This document shows positions 40,012 through 49,800 of a stretch of 52,600 bases of DNA, piece by piece. Origin of the DNA: a bacterium. Its GTDB lineage: Bacteria > Patescibacteriota > Doudnabacteria > UBA920 > VMFF01. The DNA is taken from assembly GCA_021811585.1 (NCBI GenBank), contig JAJZOG010000002.1, positions 1-52,600 on the forward strand. The letters are read 5' to 3'. Below the pieces are notes generated by a model, which ran no database searches, was not told the origin of the DNA, and worked only from the letters and a program-made list of their open reading frames with translations. Both the position numbers and the translations under genes were made by a program. Numbering within the stretch: the first letter of the stretch is position 1; each line of letters opens with the position of its first letter.

Positions 40012-43000
40012 ATGCATCAATTCCAACGAATTTCATTCCGGCATTTGAATGGATGCGGGCTGCTCTTCCTGTTGGTTGCAACGGTTACGGCCCAGGTTCA
40101 ATTGCAGAGTATTCCCGTGAAGCACGGGCCGTGGTTGAAGCCGCTGCGCTTGAATCCTGCCGGCTCGACCGATCCATTGAAAATATTTCAGGTTTGGCGG
40201 CGGCGCAATCTGGTCACGCTGCCGGCAACGCCCGAGGTATGGCAGGCGCACCTGAAATGGCTGCAACTGCATCCGCGGATTGCGCGGCAACTGCGAAACA
40301 TGCGGCGCGTTCCGGCGCGGCGTGAGCGGACGGGCAATCTGAACCTGGCGGGGGTCGTGAGCGATGGGAATGTCGTGCCGGCGAATGGCCTGAGCGCGTA
40401 CCAGGGCGAGATCGCGGCAGCGATCAATCCCGGCAATGTGCAGCAGATGACGGCGTCGGCGAACTCTTTTTTGCCTGACCCACAATGTAGCGATATCTCG
40501 ACACTGTCGCTATACGGTTCGCAGGATGGCGGGCAAAACTGGAATTACAGTTGTGCCCCCATACCGTCCGTCTTGGACCACACCCTGTTCGGCTCGGATC
40601 CTTCGCTTGCTTGGGATGCCAATGGCAATGCCTATGCGGCGTATATGTTGTTGCGGAATGATCCCAATATTGCCAATACATACGATTCCGCCATCGTGGT
40701 GGCGAAAAGCAGCGATGGCGGGCAAAGCTGGACGAGCTTAGGGGTGGTGGTCAATCACTACGGCGATCCCTATCATTTCGACGACAAGGAAATGATCGCG
40801 GTTGACCGCAGCAGTGGTCAGGCGTATTCACATCCCAACCGGCTGTATGTCATCTGGGATGAAAACAATACCGAGATGATCGCCCATTCGGACGATGGCG
40901 CGAGTTGGTCGCCGGTCGTGGTTGAAGATGCGGCGGATGCGGGCGACGATATTGGCGGCAATTTAGCCATCGGTCCCGAGGGTACGGTGTATGCAATTTG
41001 GACCCGAGCCGGAAGCGCTCCGAACACGCCCTACGGCGGCGACAGCCTGGTGTTTTGCAAATCCAGCGACGGCGGCCAGAGTTGGACAGCGCCGGCGACG
41101 ATTGCTGCCGGTCAACTGGCGATCATTACTGACAATGTCCTAATCCCGGCGCAGGACCAGCGCGGCATCAATGCCTTCGGCTCGATTGCGGTGGACGATA
41201 GCGCCTCGGCATACCGCGGCTCGATCTATGTCGTTTATAACGAAACCCCGCCAGGCGTGAACGCGCCCGAGCCGCTGGATGGCATTCCCGTGCAGCCGGC
41301 GGTCAATATTTACGCGATTCAGTCGAGCGACGGCGGCGCGATCTGGAGCCCGCCGCTACAAGTAAATGACGATGGCAGCGATGGTGCCTCGCACTTTTTC
41401 CCCTGGTGCGTGGTGGACCCAACGAATGGGATTTTAAGCGTGGCCTGGTACGACACGCGCAACGATCCCGGATACTTGATGCGGACACAGATTTATTACG
41501 CGCAATCCACCGATGGAGGAGCCAGCTTTTCACCCAACCTGCAAGTGACGCAGGCGGCGTCCGGGCTGGACAATAGCTCGGTTGACTACAACGATGAGAA
41601 TTCGTTGGAAAACTTTTTTTCTAATCCCAACCAGTACGGCGATTACACCCAAGTCAGCGCGGCGGGCGGGAAAGTGCTGATTGGGTGGACGGACACGCGG
41701 CAATTTTATCCGCAAGACGGAGTGAATCCGCTGGGCGAGGATCTGGTAACGGACACGTTAGAGAACGGCGCGTCACTGACCTACACTATTTCCGGGCGCG
41801 TGACGGACGCAAACGGACAAGGCATTGCAGGCGTGGCGGTGGCGGCAGGCGGAGCCAGCGCGGCGACCGACGGCGCGGGTCACTATACGCTGTTCGGGCT
41901 GGCGAATGGCGATTATACGGTCAGCGCCAACTCGGCAAATTTCAGCTTTAGCCCGAACAGTATCGCGGTCTCCGTTCAATGCGCGCCCGTTGCCGGAGTG
42001 GATTTCACGGCAACCGCCACGGCTCTGGTGTATTCGATTTCAGGCCAGGTGACGCTGAACGGAACGGGGTTGGAAGGCGTGGCAGTAAGCGATGGAACCG
42101 CTATGGCGATCACGGATAATTCGGGCAATTATGTCCTGGCCGGCCTGCCGGCGGGCAATTACACGATCACCGCAACCGATCCTGCCTACAGCCTCGCGCC
42201 CGGCTCGCGAGCAGTAACGCTAGGCGGCGATGTTAACGGTATTGATTTCAGCGTGCCGGTGTATTCGATTTCGGGAAGAGTTTACGGCACCTGGCCGGAG
42301 GGAGGATCGCCTTGTTGCGCCTCCATTGGCGCCGTGGCCGGTGCTACCATACAGGCCGGAGGGCATGCCACGGTCACCGATGCGAATGGCGAGTACACGA
42401 TTTCCGGCTTGCCTTCAGGCACGTATATCGTTACCGCCCAAATGCCCGGCTTCTGGGTGAATGCCTCCTTCCCGCCCTTTATAGACGATCCCACCGAATA
42501 TGTGTTCTTGACCGGCGCCAATCAGGTCAACGTCGATTTCATTGCGCAGGCGCAAGGCGTCTATAAAATTACCGGCAATATCCAGCAAAACGGGGCTGGC
42601 GTTTCCGGCGTCAAAATCGCTAGCGGCAATACCTTCGGCATCAGCGACAGCCAGGGCCACTATGCGCTGTTCGAGAATGATGGCACTATCACTTTCACAC
42701 CCAGCAAGCCCGGGTATAGTTTCAGCCCCGCCAGCCAAACTTTTTCGATTCCGGCGGGCACTCCCAACGTCATAACCGGCCCGAATTTCAGCGCGACCGC
42801 CACCCAAGGCCTGCACAGCATCAGCGGACAGGTGACGAGCGGAGGCGCCGGCCTGGCAGGTGTGACCGTGGCCGCGGGTTTCAGCTCGGGATTAAGCGAT
42901 GCGCAGGGCAATTACACGATCAGCGGATTGAGCGACGGCGGCTACATGCTGGATGCTGTGGCCGATCAATACGTGTTTACGCCGGTGTGGCAGCCTGCCA

Positions 43001-44928
43001 CGGTGGCGGGCAGCGACATCGGCGGATTCAATTTTAGCGGCGCTACAGCCTTGTTTTCGATCTCAGGCACGATCGCCAATGAGGCCGGCCAACCGCTCGC
43101 TGGCGCAACCGTGACCACGCAACAATTTATCTCGACAACGCCAATTACGGCCACAACCGATGCCCAAGGAAACTACACCTTGAGCGGGCTGCCGCCACAA
43201 AGCGAGGCATACCTGGTAACGCCCAGCGACAAAGGATATAGTTTTCTGCCATTTTTTGGCTGGTCGCCGGTTTCTAACGCCGATGTCACCGGGATCAATT
43301 TCACCGCCATCCCGGCGCTTACAGTCAGCGGCAGAATTACAGACACCAGCGGCGCTGGAGTCGGCGAAATCTATATCTATCCCGATGTGGCCCTCAACAC
43401 CACCATTGAAACCGACAGCGAGGGCAATTACAGCCTGACGATGCCGCCCGGAGATTACACGCTCAGGCCGGTGGATGGCTTAGGGCTGTACAACTTCGAC
43501 CCTGCAGCAGCGCGTATCCATCTTGATACGAGCAATTTAAGCGGGGTCAATTTCAGCGCCTCGCAAAATTTTCAGATCTCCGGCCAGGTGCTGAACGGGG
43601 CTACGGGCGTGCCGGGCGCGTCGGTGAAGTTGTTCCTGGAATCGTTCAGTCTGGAAAATGCGACATACGGTGCCACGACAACCACCGATGCGCATGGCAC
43701 CTTTTATTTCAACAACGTGCCTTCCGACATCGGCGTGCAACTGATGCCGGTGCTGCCGGGCTATGGACTGAATCCCCCCGGCGAATATTTGCAAATGGTT
43801 TACGACCGGTTTTATCCGCCCGAAATCTTCCAGGTCGTGCCGGGGGCGGTGGTTTCCGGCACTGCCGCAGATGGACAAGGGAACCCCATTCCTTATGTGA
43901 TGCTGAACACCCAGCCCGCCACGCCCACCAGTTGGGATATCGAGACATATATCACCGATCCGAACGGGGTCTTTGCCGTAAGCATGCCGGCCGGCGGTTA
44001 CAAAATCACGCCTTGGGATGGAGTGCACGTATTCACGCCGGCGAGCGCGAACATCACCGTCCAGCCAGGAGCCGCGGTGAGCGTCAATTTCAGCGGCGCC
44101 GTTCCCACGCTGGCGATGAGCTTGGGACAAACGCAATACACCATCAACGGCAGCGTGAATACCCTGAATGACCCGGTTACGTTTACCAGCAACGTCAACC
44201 AGGCGGTGAACATTTCCTGCCCATGCAGTTACAGTCCCATGCCGATGCTGTCGCAAGGCAGCGGCACGCTTACCTTTAATGGGCTGGCCAACGGGGCCGA
44301 ATCGCAGCAGACGGAGACGATCGAGGCCAATCTTCTCGGAGCCACGCAAACCCAGACCGTCACGATCAACCGGCAAAGCCTGACGCTGGCGGCCGGCACA
44401 TCCAGCGCTACCGTCAATGCAGGGCAAATCGCGGATTATACGGTGAACGTGACTGCCGTGAATGGCTATGCCGGAGCTGTGACCCTCAGTTGCAGTTCGC
44501 AGGCGAATTATGTATGCAGCGCCAGCCCTGCGAATCCCTCGCTGTCCGCCAATGGCGCGGTCGCAGTTACCATTGCCGTAAATACGGCCGCCAAGACGAA
44601 TGGAAAGTCCAAACCAGGAAAGCATGGGGCAGGCTGGGCCGGCGGATTCAGCCTGGGCGGGCTGGGGTTGGCCCTTCTGATCGCCTGGCTGCCGATCGGC
44701 AAGCGTTCCGGGCAAGGCCGGCGCTCCGCAGCTCGGCGCAGGGTCCGGCGTTGGACGCCGGCGTTGTTGTTTCTCGCCATGAGCGGCTGCGGCGGTAACC
44801 CAAGTTATACGCCTCCCCCTCCGACGCCCATCACGACTACGGTGTCCAGCAGTGTGATTGTCTATGCCACCGCGGGGAGTCTCGCCCAGACGCTCACGTT
44901 GACCTTAAACGTGCAAACCACAAGCTGA
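40012..44928 (+). CDS. Very large secreted protein with Asp-box and carboxypeptidase-regulatory repeats
   Basis: 1638-aa exported protein. A Sec signal (CGLLFLLVATVTAQ) is followed by a sialidase-like beta-propeller region (about 120-590) with Asp-box motifs SSDGGQSWTS, SDDGASWSP, SSDGGQSWTA, SSDGGAIWSP and STDGGASFSP. About nine carboxypeptidase-regulatory/Cna-B-like domains follow (YTISGRVTDANGQGIAGVAV and relatives), then an Ig-like domain (ATVNAGQIADYTVNVTAVNG). The end has a TM helix (GLGLALLIAWLPIG), an Arg-rich stretch, a second hydrophobic segment and SGCGG. The style is well known from Acidobacteriota. No Glu/Tyr catalytic set of a true sialidase was identified, so a binding or surface role is likelier than an enzyme. 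Confidence 0.8.
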   Translation: MHQFQRISFRHLNGCGLLFLLVATVTAQVQLQSIPVKHGPWLKPLRLNPAGSTDPLKIFQVWRRRNLVTLPATPEVWQAHLKWLQLHPRIARQLRNMRRVPARRERTGNLNLAGVVSDGNVVPANGLSAYQGEIAAAINPGNVQQMTASANSFLPDPQCSDISTLSLYGSQDGGQNWNYSCAPIPSVLDHTLFGSDPSLAWDANGNAYAAYMLLRNDPNIANTYDSAIVVAKSSDGGQSWTSLGVVVNHYGDPYHFDDKEMIAVDRSSGQAYSHPNRLYVIWDENNTEMIAHSDDGASWSPVVVEDAADAGDDIGGNLAIGPEGTVYAIWTRAGSAPNTPYGGDSLVFCKSSDGGQSWTAPATIAAGQLAIITDNVLIPAQDQRGINAFGSIAVDDSASAYRGSIYVVYNETPPGVNAPEPLDGIPVQPAVNIYAIQSSDGGAIWSPPLQVNDDGSDGASHFFPWCVVDPTNGILSVAWYDTRNDPGYLMRTQIYYAQSTDGGASFSPNLQVTQAASGLDNSSVDYNDENSLENFFSNPNQYGDYTQVSAAGGKVLIGWTDTRQFYPQDGVNPLGEDLVTDTLENGASLTYTISGRVTDANGQGIAGVAVAAGGASAATDGAGHYTLFGLANGDYTVSANSANFSFSPNSIAVSVQCAPVAGVDFTATATALVYSISGQVTLNGTGLEGVAVSDGTAMAITDNSGNYVLAGLPAGNYTITATDPAYSLAPGSRAVTLGGDVNGIDFSVPVYSISGRVYGTWPEGGSPCCASIGAVAGATIQAGGHATVTDANGEYTISGLPSGTYIVTAQMPGFWVNASFPPFIDDPTEYVFLTGANQVNVDFIAQAQGVYKITGNIQQNGAGVSGVKIASGNTFGISDSQGHYALFENDGTITFTPSKPGYSFSPASQTFSIPAGTPNVITGPNFSATATQGLHSISGQVTSGGAGLAGVTVAAGFSSGLSDAQGNYTISGLSDGGYMLDAVADQYVFTPVWQPATVAGSDIGGFNFSGATALFSISGTIANEAGQPLAGATVTTQQFISTTPITATTDAQGNYTLSGLPPQSEAYLVTPSDKGYSFLPFFGWSPVSNADVTGINFTAIPALTVSGRITDTSGAGVGEIYIYPDVALNTTIETDSEGNYSLTMPPGDYTLRPVDGLGLYNFDPAAARIHLDTSNLSGVNFSASQNFQISGQVLNGATGVPGASVKLFLESFSLENATYGATTTTDAHGTFYFNNVPSDIGVQLMPVLPGYGLNPPGEYLQMVYDRFYPPEIFQVVPGAVVSGTAADGQGNPIPYVMLNTQPATPTSWDIETYITDPNGVFAVSMPAGGYKITPWDGVHVFTPASANITVQPGAAVSVNFSGAVPTLAMSLGQTQYTINGSVNTLNDPVTFTSNVNQAVNISCPCSYSPMPMLSQGSGTLTFNGLANGAESQQTETIEANLLGATQTQTVTINRQSLTLAAGTSSATVNAGQIADYTVNVTAVNGYAGAVTLSCSSQANYVCSASPANPSLSANGAVAVTIAVNTAAKTNGKSKPGKHGAGWAGGFSLGGLGLALLIAWLPIGKRSGQGRRSAARRRVRRWTPALLFLAMSGCGGNPSYTPPPPTPITTTVSSSVIVYATAGSLAQTLTLTLNVQTTS

Positions 44929-45412
44929 TGCGCTGGCCAGATCGTTTGGCCGCCGCAGGTCGGTGTTTTTATGACTTCAACCCGCCTTTGACCCAATATT
45001 CCGTTTTTTGCCCTTTTCAGGTGAATGACTGGTTTGTGAAAAACTGCGGGGAAGGTTGGCGAAAACCTTTTTGATTATTGTAAAATACCAACCACTTTAC
45101 GTCTTTTCCAGGTGGCGCCAGACATGTCCGCGGACGCGAGGATTGCAACCGATCTGTCCCCGATCAATGAATTTCGTCTCCGTCAGGCGTTGAGTATCAT
45201 TCATGCGCGTTTTCGCGAGGAAACCTTAACGGTCGAAATTATCTCGCGCGATTTAGGTTTCTCATCCAGCCTATTACGCCAGCTTTTCCACCGATATTTG
45301 GAAACGACCCCGGTTAAATATATTTGCCATATCCGCCTCAAACAGGCTCTGACGCTGATGCGAGTCAATCCGGGGCAGGAAATCAAGCAAATCATGATGC
45401 AATCAGGATTTA

Positions 45413-45418
45413 GCGACC
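45413..45418 (+). repeat. Left target-site duplication of the IS3 element
   Basis: GCGACC here is repeated at 46594-46599 on the other side of the insertion. Confidence 0.8.
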
Positions 45419-45497
45419 TGACCTGGTCTGGGTATTTTAGACACAAAGGTCGAAATCAATTAACATTGTGTCATAAACTAAATATCCAATAATAAAT

Positions 45498-45758
45498 ATG
45501 CCAAAGAAACATAATAATATATCTTCTGACCTCAAAGCAGATATTCTGCGCCGGGTTAAAGAAGAAGGAATACCGGTATCCCAGGCAGCCAAAGATCATG
45601 GCATCCATGAATCAACCATATATTCCTGGCTAACTAAGGGAGCCAGCGGTTCTCCATCATTCGCTGAGTTTGCAAGGATAGCAAGGCAAAACAAGGAACT
45701 TTTAGAACTGGTGGGAGAGTTAACCTTGAAAATGTCCCAAGCCCAAAAAAACAGCTAG
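45498..45758 (+). CDS. IS3 transposase OrfA
   Basis: 86-aa DNA-binding half of the transposase. The HTH_Tnp_1-type helix-turn-helix is clear (LKADILRRVKEEGIPVSQAAKDHGIHESTIYSWL) and a C-terminal leucine-zipper-like helix follows (NKELLELVGELTLKM). Near its end the run CCCAAAAAAAC is a typical -1 slippery site; a -1 shift continues in the open OrfB frame (QLGKTQNKKALAKALGISRS), giving the fused OrfAB transposase. Confidence 0.9.
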   Translation: MPKKHNNISSDLKADILRRVKEEGIPVSQAAKDHGIHESTIYSWLTKGASGSPSFAEFARIARQNKELLELVGELTLKMSQAQKNS

Positions 45759-45793
45759 GTAAAACTCAAAACAAGAAAGCCTTAGCTAAAGCA

Positions 45794-46576
45794 TTGGGAA
45801 TATCCCGCAGTAGCCTTTACTACAAATCACGCTTAGATGCTAAAGACTGGCAAACTAAGATTAAGATGGAAGAAGAACTTCAAGTGCATCCATCCTACGG
45901 ATCAAGGAATTTAGCCAAAGCGCTTCATATTGGCAGGGATCAAGCCAGAAGGGTGATGCGCAAATATGGTATTAAGCCTTACAGGAGAAGGAGAATTAAA
46001 AAATGGCGTAAACCAAAGCATTCTCACACATTCCCTAACCTGCTTTTGGCTGCACGTCCTAGTTATGAAGATCATGTTTGGGCCACTGATTTTACGGAGT
46101 TAATTTTCCATGGCAGTAAAGTATACATATCAACCATAATTGACTTGTTTACCAGGAAAACCGCGGGGTTGCATGTTGGGGTACGCAAAGGAGCAGCCTT
46201 AACTATTCAAACGCTTGCCAATGCCTTAATGCACAAACCGCCACCCAATATTCTTCATTCTGATAATGGCAAAGAATATGAAGCCCAAAGCTACGTTAAT
46301 ATGCTTAATCAATTTGGTATTAACATCTCCAGGTCAAGGCCGGCTTGTCCTTGGGAAAATGGCTATCAGGAAAGTTTTTATGGCAAATTCAAGCTGGATT
46401 TAGGAGACCCAAACAGATTTAAAACACTAGGTGGACTTGTTGCTGAAATATACAGAGTTATCTGGCATTACAACAATACCAGAATACATTCAGCTCTAAA
46501 TATGCCGCCTGCCATATTTGCCAACCAGCAGGCATCAAAAAAGACGACTTTAGGAGTCGTCGAATTACTGTCTTAA
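45794..46576 (+). CDS. IS3 transposase OrfB (DDE integrase core)
   Basis: 260-aa catalytic half. The HTH_21 segment (VHPSYGSRNLAKAL…RRVMRKYGIKPYRR) precedes the rve core with the DDE residues in WATDFTEL, HSDNGKEY and PWENGYQESFYGKFK. The C-terminal YNNTRIHSALNMPPAIF is the standard IS3 ending. It probably functions as part of the OrfAB frameshift product; the frame is open back to the OrfA slippery run, so a stand-alone TTG start is not required. Confidence 0.92.
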   Translation: MGISRSSLYYKSRLDAKDWQTKIKMEEELQVHPSYGSRNLAKALHIGRDQARRVMRKYGIKPYRRRRIKKWRKPKHSHTFPNLLLAARPSYEDHVWATDFTELIFHGSKVYISTIIDLFTRKTAGLHVGVRKGAALTIQTLANALMHKPPPNILHSDNGKEYEAQSYVNMLNQFGINISRSRPACPWENGYQESFYGKFKLDLGDPNRFKTLGGLVAEIYRVIWHYNNTRIHSALNMPPAIFANQQASKKTTLGVVELLS

Positions 46577-46593
46577 AAAACCAGACCTTGACA

Positions 46594-46599
46594 GCGACC
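46594..46599 (+). repeat. Right target-site duplication of the IS3 element
   Basis: GCGACC, the direct copy of 45413-45418; the AraC reading frame resumes here. Confidence 0.8.
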
Positions 46600-46865
46600 C
46601 CTGCTATTTCAATCGCATCTTTAAGAAGAATCTGGGCATGACCCCTGGGGAAGCTCGCTCCCGAATCGCGCGAAATTTGCCTGTAATACTCGCCGAGTAT
46701 CAGGATTAGCCTCGCCTGGTCCACCAGCTTTCGAAAAAGACAACGATATTTCGAAAAAGACAATTTTTTATCAATTTATTCAATTTTATTTTCTTGCGTG
46801 CGGGATAGTCTTGCGGGTTTGATAGCGGCAGGCTTTTGCCTGTGGGTGAGCGGAGGGGAATAAAG

Positions 46866-49800
46866 ATGCGACTCTCATGGCTCGGCAGGGTAGTGAGTCT
46901 ATGTATTGGCTTAATATTAATACTTTCAACAATGGCCTGGGCGCAGGAAGCGAATTTTACCGATGTGACCTCTACGCCTGTGCCTGGAGCCGGCCATGAC
47001 TACATTAAAGGCCTGAATGAAAGCGTGAACCCCGGGAATGGGTCTCTCAGTATACATATCAACATCCCGCTTCCCGCCGGGCGTCAGCTCAACATCCCCT
47101 TCTCCATCAATTACGACTCCACGGAAACCAACTATCCAGCCGGCACGTCAGGAATCGGCTGGAAGAGTGCCGAAAATCTAGAGCGGATAGGCGGATGGAC
47201 CTACACTGAGCCCGTGGTTACGGCCTCGACCAATCAATCAACAATTCAAGTGGCTTTCAATGAATTGGTTACGTGCGATGTATCTATTAACTATATGGCG
47301 ACAGACCTTACCGGACAGTCGCATCCGCTCGATCTCTCCATTTATGGAATCAAGCCCGGCTCCCGACCCTATGGCCAATACAACAGCAGTTGCTCGCAAT
47401 CGCTTTACCCGGATGGTACAAGCCCGGTGCAACGGACTACGGGCGGGGATGCGCCTTTCTATGCGGATACCAGCGCCGATACCTCAAACGGCACCTCATT
47501 TCAATTTAATCCGGTTACGATGATCGCGCCGGATGGCACTCGTATAACTTTTCCCGGCGGTCCGGCAGGCGATGGGACCAGCTACTCGGAACGCGCTAAT
47601 CAGCTTGAAGACCGAAATGGCAATATTATTACCGTGACTGCAACAGGCACTACGGGTTTTTACTATACTGACACTCTAGGCCGCACATTACTATCAGTGT
47701 CGAGTATAGGTGGAGCCCCTGATGATATTTATGTATCCGGCATCAGCAATCCTTACGTGGTTAATTGGACAAATACCAATGTGAGTTGGAACCCCGCGGC
47801 GGTTCCTCTTTCGGGGACTTACTGTACTGGTTTCTCATCGCTGAGCACATTACGAGGCGTAATCAGCTCGATTCAATTACCGAACGGCCAAAGCTACCAA
47901 TTCCAATATGATGGGACGTATGGATTTGTCAGTAAAATTATTTATCCCTCGGGCGGATATGTCCGATACGTGTGGGGATTGCAAAATCCTTGGGAAGTAG
48001 GAGATTATTCGTGCGGTTCTTACCGTTATGCCTGGCCAGTAATTACCGATCGGTACGTAAGCTATGATGGCACGAATGAAGTATTGCACCAGCATTTTAA
48101 CTATTCCGAAAGTTATACTTCAGGCGAAGATGGTTATGATAGCAGGACCACTACGATAACCACCTACGATATGGCGCGGAACACACAATATCAAACGGTA
48201 TACACTTATAAACCATTGTACGTCCAACCACAAATTAATGACAATTCTGTGAGCTCGAATACGGTGACGCTTGAGCAGGAGATCCAATATTATAATTACA
48301 ATGGAAATTTGTTGAAAACCGTTAACAAAACATGGGGCGGTATTAAAGAATTATTGACGCGCACGGTTCAGTATAATGATAACTCAAATAACCCTACTCG
48401 AGAAATCGCCTGGCATTATGATAATAATCTACAAACTACCGAAATTGATAATTACGATTTCGGCAATGGGTCGCCCGGCGCTTTATTGCGGAAAAAGCTG
48501 ATTAGCTATGCCAGCTTTGGTAATAATCCCTGGAACGAACCCAGCCATATCGTGGACCGCCCGAGCCAGGTGGAAATCGAGGATGGCAGCGGTAATGTCT
48601 GTTCGCAGACGCTTTATGATTATGACCAGCAGGATACACAATCAACGTCGGGCATTTCGCAGCATGACGATACAAATTATTCGAGTAGTTTTAATGTGCG
48701 AGGCAATCTGACCGAGGTTCAACGGTGGGATAATAATACCTGTTCCACTAGCCCGGGCGGCAATTATCTCAATACAACGATTACTTATGACGATACTGGC
48801 CAACCGTTGATATTGACCAATCCCCGCGGCTACCAAACCTCTTTGGGTTATGCCGATCAGAACGCTTATGTATCAACTTTTACGGACTCCATGGGCGACG
48901 TTTGGCAGCGTAGCTATAACCAAGCAACCGGAACGCTAGCCTCGCAGATTGATCCCAACAATCAAACGACGAGCTTTTATTACAATGACATCCTTTCGCG
49001 GCTGACGGAAATAGATTTTCCCGACAGCGGCAAGACTACGGTTGCCTATGACGACACACCGGGCCAGGTTTCGACAACTGTCCAGCGTTACCTGAATGGC
49101 TCCGCTTGGACCGATCAGGTCACGCTTTATAATGGTTTGGGAATGCAATTGTCCGTATCCACCGCCAATGGCGAGGGCAGCCCCTGGGATCGCCATGATA
49201 CTGAGTACGATGGTGATGGCCGCATTCTGGTGTCCGGCTATGCCTACCAAACCGGTACGAGTCCGACGACTTGGCCGTCCAGCTTTACCGGAGACACTTT
49301 TACCTATGATTCCCTGGGGCGAACAACAGTCGATACCCACAGTGATGGCACCTCAGCCAACACTACATATTCGGGAAGAGCTTTGGAAGTATCCGATGAG
49401 GGCGACGGCAGCTACAATGTCACACGCATTTCCCAGATCAACGGCTTAAAGCAGGTGCTGGATCTATGTGAAGTGACGACTATTACCGATGCAGCAGGCA
49501 ACGCAGCCAACCAATGTGGCGGCCTCGATATCACGCCTTCGGGTGGATTTCTGACTACGTATGGATATGATACATTAGGCAATCTGATATCTGTGACACA
49601 AAATGGCAGCGCACATTCATTGAATCCGCGTACTTATAGTTTTGACACTTTATCGCGTTTGATTTCATCCACCAACCCGGAATCCGGCACCACCACCTAT
49701 GCCTATGACGGCGACAGCAATTGTTCGAGCAGCTATCCGGGGCTTTTGGCCAGCCAAACCGATCCGCGCGGCATTCGCACCTGCTTTCAGTACGATCCGC

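Larger units (their letters stand above)
45419..46593 (+). mobile_element. IS3-family insertion sequence, 1175 bp
   Basis: Terminal inverted repeats TGACCTGGTCTGG (left) and TGTCAAGGTCTGG (right, read inwards) match at 10 of 13 positions and show the TG...CA ends of IS3 elements. Flanks carry the 6-bp duplication GCGACC. Two overlapping transposase frames lie inside. Both ends and the catalytic residues are intact, so it may still be mobile. Confidence 0.93.
45124..46709 (+). pseudogene. AraC-family regulator gene split by an IS3 insertion
   Basis: The 5' part (45124-45418) encodes the first HTH of an AraC-type domain (LSIIHARFREETLTVEIISRDLGFSSSLLRQLFHRYL…) and stops making sense at SGFSD. 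The 3' part resumes after the IS at 46594, reading PCYFNRIFKKNLGMTPGEARS to the tag at 46707-46709. Removing the IS and one 6-bp target copy restores GFSDPCYFNRIFKKNLGMTPGE, the classic second HTH. The gene was therefore intact before the insertion. The ORF-track entry 45112-45492 runs into IS sequence and is chimeric. Confidence 0.9.

Noticed and set aside
43537-44715. 392-aa minus-strand ORF opposite the large repeat protein
   Set aside because: High-GC antisense shadow: low-complexity Arg/Gly/His content, no start signal, and the plus frame has clear domains.
45112-45492. Intact AraC-type gene as listed in the ORF track
   Set aside because: Its last 25 codons are read from the IS3 left end; the natural C-terminus lies beyond the IS.
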